Source: Liquidambar formosana (Eukaryota; Streptophyta; Magnoliopsida; Saxifragales; Altingiaceae). From it: DNA of 64,000 nucleotides. The stretch is from assembly GCA_039720395.1 (NCBI GenBank), contig CM077833.1:28914271-28978270 (forward strand), written 5' to 3'. Below are positions 48,380 to 58,464 of the stretch, piece after piece. Position 1 is the first letter of the stretch. Each line of letters begins with the position of its first letter. Position numbers and translations under genes: made by a program. Under the pieces are notes generated by a model. That model searched no databases. It saw only the letters and a program-made list of their open reading frames with translations, and was not told the DNA's origin.

Positions 48380-48455
48380 ATGCCGGGACTATAAATACAG
48401 GGATGCCAACGGTCCGTTCTCGTGCCACGTGGAAGACACGTAGTCTTCGAAAGTG
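48380..48455 (+). promoter_or_regulatory. Promoter-like patch without an identified gene
   Basis: A TATAAATA box at 48390-48397 is followed about 30-60 bp later by TGCCACGTGG (a G-box) and ACACGTAG. The surrounding 350 bp is noticeably GC-richer than its neighbours. No coding ORF follows, so a non-coding transcript, a dead gene or chance are all possible. Confidence 0.25.
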
Positions 48456-48696
48456 AAAGACTCGGCACAGTAGTAGATATGTGAGTATGTGACGATGATG
48501 TGGAACGTGACGTGAACGCATTTCCATTATGAAGTCATCAGATCGCGACGAATTATTCGAACTTCGAGAACTCTGTTAGGAATCAGGCGTAATGAAGTTC
48601 TCACGCGTTGGTTTAACCATGAAGACTTATTTTTTCGTGTTTTTCCTCTTTCGCACCGTATGAGAAATACAGCACAAAATCATTCCTATCTACGAG

Positions 48697-49015
48697 TCCG
48701 TTCGGTTCAAATAAAAATTAAATCATTATAATATTTTTTTTATATATTAAAAATAAAAATTCATAATCACAAATTAAAGTTACCGCAATAGCTCACAACC
48801 AAAAAAGGAAAAATGAAAATGGTCATCACATAATTGATAATTTTATGTTCAACTTAAAAAATTTATAAAATATTTTACTTTATTTATGATCATATCCATC
48901 ATTCTCTTCAAATATTTTCATTGAATATGATGAATTTGTGTTTTTAATACTATCTAAAGTACATCATAATTATTAAATTCTCATTTGAACAATTAAACAA
49001 ACCTTTAATGGGTTA
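48697..49015. repeat. MITE with long terminal inverted repeats
   Basis: The left arm (CCGTTCGGTTCAAATAAAAA, then TTAAATCATTATAAT) is an imperfect inverted copy of the right arm ending ATTTGAACAATTAAACAAACC. It resembles the element at 7897-8200. Confidence 0.55.
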
Positions 49016-49920
49016 TTCATAGTTAATCGTTAGTAAGATGGAAAAATATGATGTTCATAAAATTATTATTAAAAAACACTAAATGTTCCATGTAATGGAA
49101 TAATTTTTTTTTGTCACAATTTTATCACATGGGATGAAACTTTTGTTACGTTGGATGAGACTCGCATTCAAATGAAAAGTATGATAATCCTATTTAAAGG
49201 ATAATGATAATAATAATAACCAATAACAATCATGTTAGGCTAACCCAATAACTTAGCCATCTCAACGATGTGAGATTATTGAGGGACTTTCTTATTTATA
49301 ATTATCATAAATGCAAAACTCCTTAAAAATATTAATAGCATTAGTTGACGTGATTTTTTATATATTTTTTATATTAAAAAGATTGAAATAATCTGAAAGG
49401 TTGGATGGAATTGAAAGTTGAGTGAGACGACTTAAAAGTGTAGACATAACTCCTTTTTCTTCTTCTTCTTCTTTTCTTTTTTTTTTTTTTTTTATTATTT
49501 AATCTTAAAAGGAATTTTTGTAGCAAGTCATTAGATTATATAATACAATTAATACCGGGCTAGTAACCGCCGCGCCCGCCCCATCCCGGAGGTTAAGAGA
49601 CACTATCCATGACTCTTTGAGGAAGAGAGAATATTCAGGGAGCATCGTTAAGTCGACTTTTTTTGACGTATGGTCAGTGGTACCAAACCGGACTTTTGAA
49701 GATGTTCATTTAAAATACGGGTTGCTACTCTATAATTTTACGTATTTTTAAATTGTATTCTTTACCCTGCAAGCTTGGTACGTAAAGGTGCATGCCTCTT
49801 ACCAAGAAAAAAGGATGTACCACACATTTTTCATGACATACCACGTAGTGATGCAAGGAAAATTAGGTGGCACAAAGTAGGCGAGCTGTTTTCGTTTATC
49901 TAAGTTCACTACAGTGGTAA

Positions 49921-51754
49921 TTTGTTAAAGGGGGATTTGGCCATCAATCCATCAAGTAGAACTTATTTAACAAATGATCACCCAACTCTTTTTTCAATTC
50001 ACTTAGTCCATTTGGTTTTTAGCTGACTAAAATACCCTCATTCTTATTGAGTTATTTCTTTTTCCCTCTCTCTTCACCTACCCCTTTTCATCTTCTACCC
50101 CGAAACCACCCCATCACCATCTCTCTTCTCAAACCCCAACCCAAACAACAACTCTGGCCATGGCTGATTTCCATTGATGTCCGACCTCCGGCAACAACGA
50201 TCGACTATGAAGTTCGTCGGTGTCGAGCTCCTTCGAACCAAATCTGAAGATTTGTCCTTCCAACGACGAACACCAGATTTGAAAACTTGCTCTCCTAGAG
50301 TCCTAATTCTTCAACTATTAACTAAAAATTCCCTGTTTGATCTTTAAACGACCATTTTTTCTTACAAAAGAATAAGACCCAAAAACAAAAGAATCAAAAA
50401 ATAAAAATAAAAAAAACCCTTCCTTATTATCTACTTGCATTGTCTCTAGATTGAAGTCATTCTTCTTTCCTTCTTAACACAATTTCTTCTTGTATCGGGC
50501 AGTTTGGGGTTGGATTGGGAGTTGGAGGGTGGGGGAAAATTATTCTCAGTCCCTCTACAGTCTCTCCCCATTGCTATTTTACTTAGATGAAGCTCCACAT
50601 TTGGTGCCTGCCCATGTTGCCTGTGTTTATATAGTCCACATATTTATCCCCAACAAAGCCTATTATGATACAACCTGTTTGCCAATCAAGTCTAGACCAA
50701 CCAGCAGGAATGATCTCCCTTGGAAGGACAAGAAGTAGAAATGGATGCCCTGTGCAGAGAGGAAACTCCTTGCTGTAGCTGTCAAAAGAAGAAAAGCCAA
50801 TGTCAGCTCTTTTGTATATATCCTATTGTGCTTCTTCTTTCGAGCAGCCTTTTGCTCCTGCTGTATGGCTTCCTCCATTTCCCCAAGACTAGGCTTAGAA
50901 CCACCTTTATGATGCTTTGGTTCTTTCTCAACAAGTGAGACAAGATCACCCTCAAAAGGAGCAACTGGATTTTTTGGTGACAACCCATTCATATGCATTC
51001 CCAAGCTGGAATAGGCCTGAGATCATGGCATTGAATTTGGTCACTGACATGGTGTTCTCAAAGAGAAGGTATGGTACAATCCATTTTTTTTAAGTGATTA
51101 CAATTTAACAAAATAATAAAATTTTATAGTTATTGTATAAAAAACAGTAAGACTTTACTTTACAGATTATGTTGACTTTAAATAAGATGGCATTTTCATC
51201 AAACTAGTTTTATGAAGTGAATCAAACAAAACCATAAAATTTTACTACTTCACTGTAAATTTATTTCATAAAGTAATAAAATTTATTTCGTAAAGTAGTA
51301 AAATTTTACTATTTCATTGTAAAATTTACTACTGAAAGTAGTAAAATTTTACTACTTTGTGAACTATTATGTTAGACTGTGTCAAGTAGTAAAATTTTAT
51401 AGTTTTAATTTTTTTAATAATTACCTAATGAATATGGATCTTTTTTCGAATATGTCGACGAGTAGGTTCCAAAAATATAATTTTTTTTAAAAACGGACAT
51501 GTATATTGTAAGTTATAAGTTTTTTAAAATTATAACACTAAAAAACTAAGTTAGTTACATAGGCTGCCCTTAATAACAAAAAAAGGAGTGCCCTTAGTAA
51601 TAATAAGGGCAAAGCAGGGATTTTCAAAAAATGTGTGACTAATTTATAAATAAGTTTAGTTTCATTGACTAATTGACTTAGAAAAATTCTTACTTGACTA
51701 ATTGCCAATATTTTATCAAAAAGTGGACTATTTCCCAATTTCCCCTTTGTTAAA
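49921..51754. mobile_element. Mutator-like element (Pack-MULE candidate) with CSLC fragment
   Basis: The body at 49930-51745 is bordered by a perfect 9-bp direct repeat TTTGTTAAA (49921-49929 and 51746-51754), the hallmark target size of Mutator-like transposons. Its ends are short, degenerate inverted repeats: GGGGGATTTGGCCATCAATC on the left and GGGGAAATTGGGAAATAGTC inverted on the right. No transposase is present, so it is non-autonomous. It contains the CSLC fragment at 50663-51080 and AT-rich palindromic repeats of AGTAAAATTTTACT at about 51230-51400. Confidence 0.75.
50663..51080 (-). pseudogene. CSLC: Captured C-terminal fragment of a cellulose synthase-like C gene
   Basis: The minus strand encodes [36 protein letters not shown] and, after a frame change at the A-run near 50970, GDLVSLVEKEPKHHKGGSKP, KKKHNRIYTKELTLAFLLLT and ARSFLSAQGIHFYF...FLLVGLDLIG, then a stop. 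This is the conserved C-terminus of plant CSLC proteins, Golgi glycosyltransferases that make the xyloglucan glucan backbone. Only about 130 of roughly 690 residues are present and the catalytic domain is absent. The frameshift would stop translation if started upstream. Flanking 3'UTR-like sequence on the low-coordinate side may have been captured too. Confidence 0.85.
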
Positions 51755-54700
51755 TAAGTGAGTGTCAATTTTGAAATTTAAAAAAAAAATGAAAAATGAA
51801 TATCAAATACTAGAAGACATTGATAAGGATTAATGAAATTCGGACCATTCATATCATATGAAACTCATCAATTCATGTGAGATCCATCAAGTATTAATGG
51901 TTCAAATTTCATTGGATCGTTTATCAAACGAAAAGATTTCCCTGGATGGTCCATTAAATGGAGAGGATCCTTTTCCATTGAGAAGAACCGCAGTGCAAAA
52001 GTGACTCAAAGGTGCTTCAACCATTTAATGCTGGAGCCAGAAATGTTTTGCATGTTTGAATGTCAGAGCACATCTGTTCCTAATCTCACGTGGCAACAAC
52101 ATACTACTCTTCATAAGCCGGAAAAAAAATAGGCGCATCAAATTTAGTCCGACCAATTCTCTATTCTCAAAGGTGTGGGGACAGCAAAATGCTTACAAGA
52201 CAAGCAAAAAACCTAAAGTCTAAAACGCGCCTTCTAGATTGCAACAAGGCCTGTCAAAATCTCAAGATACCTCAAACCACTAGTGTCAGATTTTGATGCT
52301 TTGAAGTGCCAAATCAAGGACCAATATGGAAGGATGCTGATTGCCGAAGCTGGGCGTGGAAAAAAAGAAGCTACCAGCTGCGTAGTGGGGTGATGTTGGA
52401 AAGGTATTGGGTCCAATGCAAGCAACTTCATTATCCTTCTCTTAATTCATCAAAATGACAGCTTAGATGAAAGCAGGAAAGATATTTCAATTACATGACA
52501 CGGAGTTATACCTCATCACCAACCAATTTCCCAACCTGCATGATCTGGCAAATCCCACTGACCAACAAATCAGCAACTTTGATAAGGATACTGTTGAAAG
52601 GGATACAATTGGTCTTAGGAATTTTCTAAATGCTATACAGGTATAAAAGAACACATGTTGCATTATTAATGTCTTAATAACACTAATCCAGTCCTTTCAA
52701 GATAAATGTTCTGGCAAAAAGAAAAAAGGTTTTCACAAAAGCATATTTCTGTAGAAAGAAAAATTGCAGACAAAGGCATAGCAAAAGAAGTAGCCTCGGA
52801 ATCATTTCGCAACAATAGAAAACAAATGTTCATATTTCAGAAAGAAACTAGCATTTTCAGAATAATGCTCACAGAGCCGCTCTTTGCCAGGTAATCGTCA
52901 GCTCACTTATAAATGTAGACAGTTCAACGACCAAAAAAGGGAAGAAAAGAAAAGATCAATGCTATAAAGGGACACAGCCCAATCCAATGCCAAGCGCTGC
53001 TTGTCCAGATGTGAAGAATTTCAACAGGCAAACGAAACAAGAAAGAATAATCACATTTCAAAGTTCCATGTACTCTCAGCGATGACTTTTGGCATTTTCA
53101 TTTCCTCGGCCAAATTGAGAGATGCTGAAATCTGCAACACAGTTCAAAACCAGAAGTTAGAACAAAATTCACCAACATTTTCATTTTCATTTACAGAAGT
53201 GATCATTTTAGTATCCAAATGGGTGAGGCATTAAGTAGACGACATTCATTCTGCAATACAGAAAGAAACCCATCCAGGAAAATAGCAGGCTTTGACTCTA
53301 GAAGCATTTAAGTTGTCTGTTGGCTACTCCTAATGATCAAAAAAATTACCAATATGAATTACTATAATTCTTTTAGTACGGGTAAAAGAAAATATCATAT
53401 ACCACTCAAGATGCTGGTTTTTCCAGAGGATAATAAGAAAAAAAGAGAGACAAGCGCTCCCTTCCGCAATAAAAGTCAATTTCCAGGTACACAGCCATTT
53501 GGTTTTGTTGTAATGTTTGGCATACATTTATCTAGTAACAGTAGAAAAAAAAGAAAATTCCCTGTCAAAAGAAAATCTACTGAATATCAAATAGCAAATC
53601 TACATTAAAACTGACCTCATTTTTATTCTATTATCATTTTGGTAAGTATGGTTATGATTATATTTATACAGTACTGAATACCAACTTGTGATTTCACATG
53701 TCAACAAAAACAAGTTGGAGCAATTTCGTTGCCATATAACACCCAGACACCCCACAAAGTGATTCTTACCATGAAACAAATGTTAAAGAGGGTTGGTTAC
53801 GAATAAAAAAAGATAGTGAAATGGTCGCCTGCATCACCACCATTCCCCATTTAAAAGAAAAAAAAAAGAATTTTTAGAGAAACCCTAGTAAAGCAAAGCT
53901 TATAATATCATTAGAATCCAATGACACAAAACATCAAACCACTATGAAAACCCATCTATGCTTCATCTTATTATTGACAACTATCCATAAGGAGAGTTTA
54001 ACTAAGCATGACAAAGAAGTGAGAACAAAGAGTATGAATATGGAAAAAAGATTCAACCATGAGAAATAGAGCATGTTTCATGGTAATTACAATGTGTTGA
54101 GCTTGACAATGGGATTTGTTACATACAAAAAAGAATGGAGGATGTAATCTTCATGTAGCATTCCCTTAATTATCAGGAACCCCAGTATTCACTCTCCAGT
54201 GGGACTGCCTTGACTGCTCCCCACCCTTCAGCAACGCCCTGGTGCATGCCGCTGAAAAATCTGTCATCAACTGTAGTTTTGAATCATCCAGGGAACTTAT
54301 TGCTGCAATTCATGCAATGGAGGCCAACAGATGTTAGGAGCTGATGAGCGGATTTGGTCAGAGGATGATCTTGATGGTGCAAAAGCGAAAGATGCAGCAG
54401 AAGGTGAATGTAGAGAATGATATTCTGGATCTTTATTTATTTTTTTTTTTTGGGGTGGGGGGGATTTTGGGGGAAGAGAGAGAGAGGATGGAATCTGTTT
54501 GCTTTGTTAGCCAGCTTGAATACAGGACCAGATGGTGTAACATAGCTACAAGATGGAAACCCAAAGTCCAGGCCATCTCTTAATAATGCCATATTATAAA
54601 ATCTAGTATTGCAAAAAAGGAAACAATGAAAGAAAAGGAGTCTCAATGCCTAGTGACGAAGTCCAAGAACCAACAGGCCAGAGAGGTGCAGTCATACCCG

Positions 54701-55130
54701 GTAACAAATCGAATAAAAATTCATTTGTTTTACATCATTCACATTAGATAATCCGAATTATTGAATTAATCAATCTACTTTATTGGAACGCAGTCAGTAA
54801 ATTTGTCAAGTACGTCAGAAAATATGCTAGAAATACAATCGCTTGAATCTCTAAACAATTTACAGGCTGCTTAAGGACAATGCCTCAAAACGAGGTAGTT
54901 GATGCTACCATTGCCATTTGCTGTTTAAAGACAATGCCTCCAAAAAGCTTAAAATTTTCTCATTATTTCCTTTTCTCACGTAACTAAAGTTACAAAGTAA
55001 CAACTATTACAAGTTCAGACGGCCTCATTGTGCCAAATAAACAGTTTTAAGGATAAATTTTCAAATTAAAAAAAGAAAAAAAGAAAAAGAGACTCGACTC
55101 CTGAAATTAAAAGTTCATGCAATTGATTGT
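51755..55130. other. Spacer with isolated coding-like islands, no gene resolved
   Basis: On the plus strand, about 52245-52390 (RYLKPLVSDFDALKCQIKDQ), 52461-52641 (from ATGAAAGCAGG to donor CAG|GTATAA, including LYLITNQFPNLHDLANPTDQ) and 54191-54400 (LQWDCLDCSPPFSNALVHAA, then ADERIWSEDDLDGAKAKDAA) look exon-like and have plausible splice borders. On the minus strand, 53085-53132 reads ISASLNLAEEMKMPKVIAES up to a stop just after. I recognise none of these families and could not join them, so they may be remnants of a degraded gene. Confidence 0.3.
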
Positions 55131-55135
55131 ACAGG

Positions 55136-57070
55136 TCAATTGCTATCATCCACAACTTGACTGTTTACATATAGACCCTCTCTTCTCTTTGGAAAACCGG
55201 TAGATTCTAGATTTGAACCCCTATATTTCAGTTCCGAAGCTGCTCTAAAATTGGGATCAACGGAAGTAGGTCTAGAGTTATGATCAGCAGAACCTGGCCT
55301 AAACGAATTAGCTGCTCCACTAGGAGGATACCGGGAGGGAGATCCATACCTTCTTGATGGACCTCGAAGACCACCACTTCTCAGATCCATAATGTCAGAA
55401 CTTCTTGAAGAAGAATCTACAAATGATCTGTCACCAGAGCCCGACCCCAGTGGAGCTCCAGCCGTAGCCGATGTGGAGCTAAAAGGATCATCTGGTCCCC
55501 ATGAAGTAAGCGCTTCCTTTTTCTTGGCGAAAAAATGCCACGCTCCAAACAGGAAAATAATGAAGAACAACACAGGGCTGGTCCATAGCATTGTATTAAA
55601 TTCCCCTTTAAATACTGGAAGGTTAGACCGATACATTCCCACATACCCATCCCCAAGGCCAAGAACAACAAGCTTTTCACGGTCACTGGCTATCACCGGT
55701 GTCACTCTTCTGCTTGGGGTATCTACATCCATCACCTGATAATTAAGGAACGACGATTTGATCTCATCGAGACCAGCAGAGAAAAGCAGCCGAGGGCCAC
55801 CAACCCTAACATAATGCTGAGAGGACACATTATACACAAAAACCTTCTCCTGGTTCACAATAAGCAAATACCCCTTAATCGCCTGAAAGACGAGGGGCTC
55901 CTCCATGTCAAACTTCCTCTTGGATCTAACTCTGCATTTGAAGTTCACTACATCACCCACCAACAACACATGAATCAAATCACCTTCCGATGTAATCCCG
56001 TATGCTTTCGACCGCTCTGTGGCATCAAAAACATAATTCTTAGCAAGGGAATGATTCAACCCTTCACATTCGGATTCCCTAACTCTCATATTCCTCAAAT
56101 CCAGTGACCCTGCTCCGCTCTCCGTCAGAAACAAAAGCCTCTGCTTCAAGAAGGCGAGCGGCCTACTCGTTGGCACAACAGAACCATACACCGTCCCATT
56201 CTCCCTAAAAACCCTAACCTTTCCACTAACATCGGACGACAAAATGTACCTCATTCTTCCAACATGGTGCACTTCCAAAATAGTAATCTCCGAGACACCA
56301 TCTTCCCCACTTGCAGGCGAAGCAAACGCCCCAACATTTTCCATCAAAAGCGAACTCCACTCCTCCCCATTTGACGCCTCCCAAACCTTATGCATCAATA
56401 TCACACCATTCTTGTGTCCCGTAATCACCACACTCTCATTCTTATGAATCGAAATGTACGAAAGCATCGCGGTGATGGGCGAAACCGACGCCGTGTAGAA
56501 CTCAACCGAAACATCCCCATTCCTCAAAAACACATAAACCCTCCCCCTCTCGTCCCCCACCGCAACATATTTACTCAGACCCTCGTAGTCCCTAAAGGGC
56601 AAAACGTGAACACAAGTCGCCTCCGAATCCAATTTCACCGCCGACATGAATTGAAACCTCTCCGACCAAAACGGACTGTACTTCATCACTGAAACCGCCC
56701 TCATTCGTTCCCCCTCTCGCGCTCTTCCTCCGAAACCCTCGTCGTCGACTTCCTTAACCGATGCTTCAGCATCGAACTTTCTCTTTTCAATCTCAAAACC
56801 CTCGTTCGAAACCGCAAGGCCATGCTTCTTGTCTTTTATAGGTTTGGGAGGCCCCGAAAGCCGCGAATCTAACCTGTCGACGATTTCGCTAAGGTTTCTC
56901 ACCAATTCTTCTAGCTTTTGTAGATGAAGTTGATATGGATCCAAGACAGTTTCAGCTTCGTGCTCGTGTTCGGTTGAAACCGAGCTAGGGTTTGCAGGAA
57001 CCCGAGAGAGATGTGAAGAAGAAGCACAAATGAAAAGCAAATACAGTGTGAGGAACTTGCCTTTTGCCAT
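55136..57070 (-). CDS. Uncharacterized membrane protein, At1g75140 type
   Basis: A single intronless ORF of 644 residues starts at ATG 57070. It has an N-terminal signal peptide (MAKGKFLTLYLLFICASSS), then a heptad-like stretch at about 45-70 (LHLQKLEELVRNLSEIVDRL). A long region with WD40/beta-propeller character follows, with repeating blocks such as YVAVGDERGRVYVFLRNGDV, VVITGHKNGVILMHKVW, YILSSDVSGKVRVFRENGTV and LVVLGLGDGYVGMYRSN. One transmembrane helix lies at about 498-515 (PVLFFIIFLFGAWHFF), followed by a Ser/Gly/Arg-rich, probably cytosolic tail of about 130 residues. The layout predicts a type I membrane protein with a lumenal or extracellular propeller. I match it from memory to the Arabidopsis family annotated as uncharacterized membrane protein At1g75140; no function is known to me. 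Strong coding signal over the whole length and no lesion. Confidence 0.88.
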   Translation of the reverse strand: MAKGKFLTLYLLFICASSSHLSRVPANPSSVSTEHEHEAETVLDPYQLHLQKLEELVRNLSEIVDRLDSRLSGPPKPIKDKKHGLAVSNEGFEIEKRKFDAEASVKEVDDEGFGGRAREGERMRAVSVMKYSPFWSERFQFMSAVKLDSEATCVHVLPFRDYEGLSKYVAVGDERGRVYVFLRNGDVSVEFYTASVSPITAMLSYISIHKNESVVITGHKNGVILMHKVWEASNGEEWSSLLMENVGAFASPASGEDGVSEITILEVHHVGRMRYILSSDVSGKVRVFRENGTVYGSVVPTSRPLAFLKQRLLFLTESGAGSLDLRNMRVRESECEGLNHSLAKNYVFDATERSKAYGITSEGDLIHVLLVGDVVNFKCRVRSKRKFDMEEPLVFQAIKGYLLIVNQEKVFVYNVSSQHYVRVGGPRLLFSAGLDEIKSSFLNYQVMDVDTPSRRVTPVIASDREKLVVLGLGDGYVGMYRSNLPVFKGEFNTMLWTSPVLFFIIFLFGAWHFFAKKKEALTSWGPDDPFSSTSATAGAPLGSGSGDRSFVDSSSRSSDIMDLRSGGLRGPSRRYGSPSRYPPSGAANSFRPGSADHNSRPTSVDPNFRAASELKYRGSNLESTGFPKRREGLYVNSQVVDDSN

Positions 57071-58464
57071 TAGAGAAGACTCTGTTCGGGAGGATTTCGT
57101 TTTTTGCTTCAGTGTTTGAGCATTGTATCACGAGGTGAAATCGCCCGATCTTTCGTGTTTGGATCTTGGTTTTTTGGGAGTAGGACGGTGCTGGGATTGA
57201 GGGTGTGGAGCTGAAAAAATCAGTGCTGGATTTGGAGAATCCGTGGTGTGAGGATTTTGACTTGGGTCTTTTGTTTAGGGCAAGAAATTCGACTTTTCAG
57301 GGGAAAACTACACGCGTCGGTCCGAAAAACAAAAAATTGGGGTTAGGAAATACGTGGCAAGAATAGGGAAGAGAAATGATTTGCCAAGGGCGGCTTTCTA
57401 TCTTGCCTTCCGGTAAGATAGTGACACGTCGCGGAATGGGACAAGAAGGTTTCGGAAGGCAAAGATCTAGGGTCGAGGATAATTTTAGATTTTTTCACCG
57501 AAAGAACAAGCCGGCCCTGATATGATGTGCCACACATGCGTGCTCTCCCATACTCTTGTCCCCTCCAACGAAATTTCTTACAAATTTCTTACGATTATGC
57601 AGTTTTTGCCTTTTGCAGTTTTTCCAAACATTTAAAACATTTAGTTGGAAAAAAAAAAATGCTAAATTTAGTTGACATATTTACCTTTTTTTAACTGATT
57701 ATTTTTTAAAAAAATTTTAAAAGCTTTTTTTTCTGTCGTCAACTAAAGTGTTCAGGATAATGGACCACAAAAAAAAAAAAAAAAGTGACATGGCAATTCC
57801 AAGTTAATAATTATTAATAAAATTGAATATTAATTTATCTTGAAATTGACGCCACATCAAGCCAATAATAATTCTGGAACTTGCAGTCCCACTTTACATG
57901 AAAAGGCTCCAATGCTACAGGAACGACACCATAGCTAATCAATTCTATCTTCGTTCACCATAATTGTCTTCGTTTAGTGGTAATTCAAAAGAGTCATCAC
58001 CACTACGGCACTCCGAAATGAATTATGCAAATTCAATTCTAATCAAAGACAAGGAAAAAGAAAAAATAAATCCAGCCCTTTTCAACGCATGAATCATTGA
58101 AAGGGCATCACCATGCCAAAGCCATTGTACATTTTTTTTTTCTTGGGTTACTAGAAGTTCATACAAGTCTATTTTTTTGAAAAAAAATTAGTGGGGTTGT
58201 AGATATCACTTCTACCTAATGTAACTAAAACCACAAGTGGCCAGTGTCCACATTATGGCACTTCAATATATTGCAAAACTTTTAACTAGCAAGAGAATAT
58301 ACCAACTGTTAAGTACAAATCGTTTAGTGCGAACTAAATCACATATATGACCTGAAACCTATGCTCAACGATCTCGGCTTGCACCAGGTATGAGAGGCAA
58401 AAGAAGATACAGTGACCTCACTCCAACAATAACAATAAAAATGGACAAAGTTCTTAGGTTTGCA
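57071..58464. other. Intergenic: promoter of the 55136-57070 gene, no other gene
   Basis: The upstream 500 bp is GC-richer than the rest and is the likely promoter and 5'UTR. The remainder is AT-rich with no recognisable gene or repeat. Confidence 0.5.

Larger units (their letters stand above)
46860..49920. other. Intergenic: IRE4-like promoter, MITE, no gene recognised
   Basis: AT-rich spacer. It contains the hairpin MITE at 48697-49015 and a promoter-like patch at 48240-48620 (separate entry). No ORF has splice support or a recognisable motif. Confidence 0.5.

Noticed and set aside
50047..50247. 66-residue plus-strand ORF in the Mutator-like element
   Set aside because: CT-rich composition, no motif, no splice context; not supported as a gene.
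55392..56692. Plus-strand ORFs opposite the At1g75140-type gene
   Set aside because: Antisense shadows of a strongly coding minus-strand ORF.
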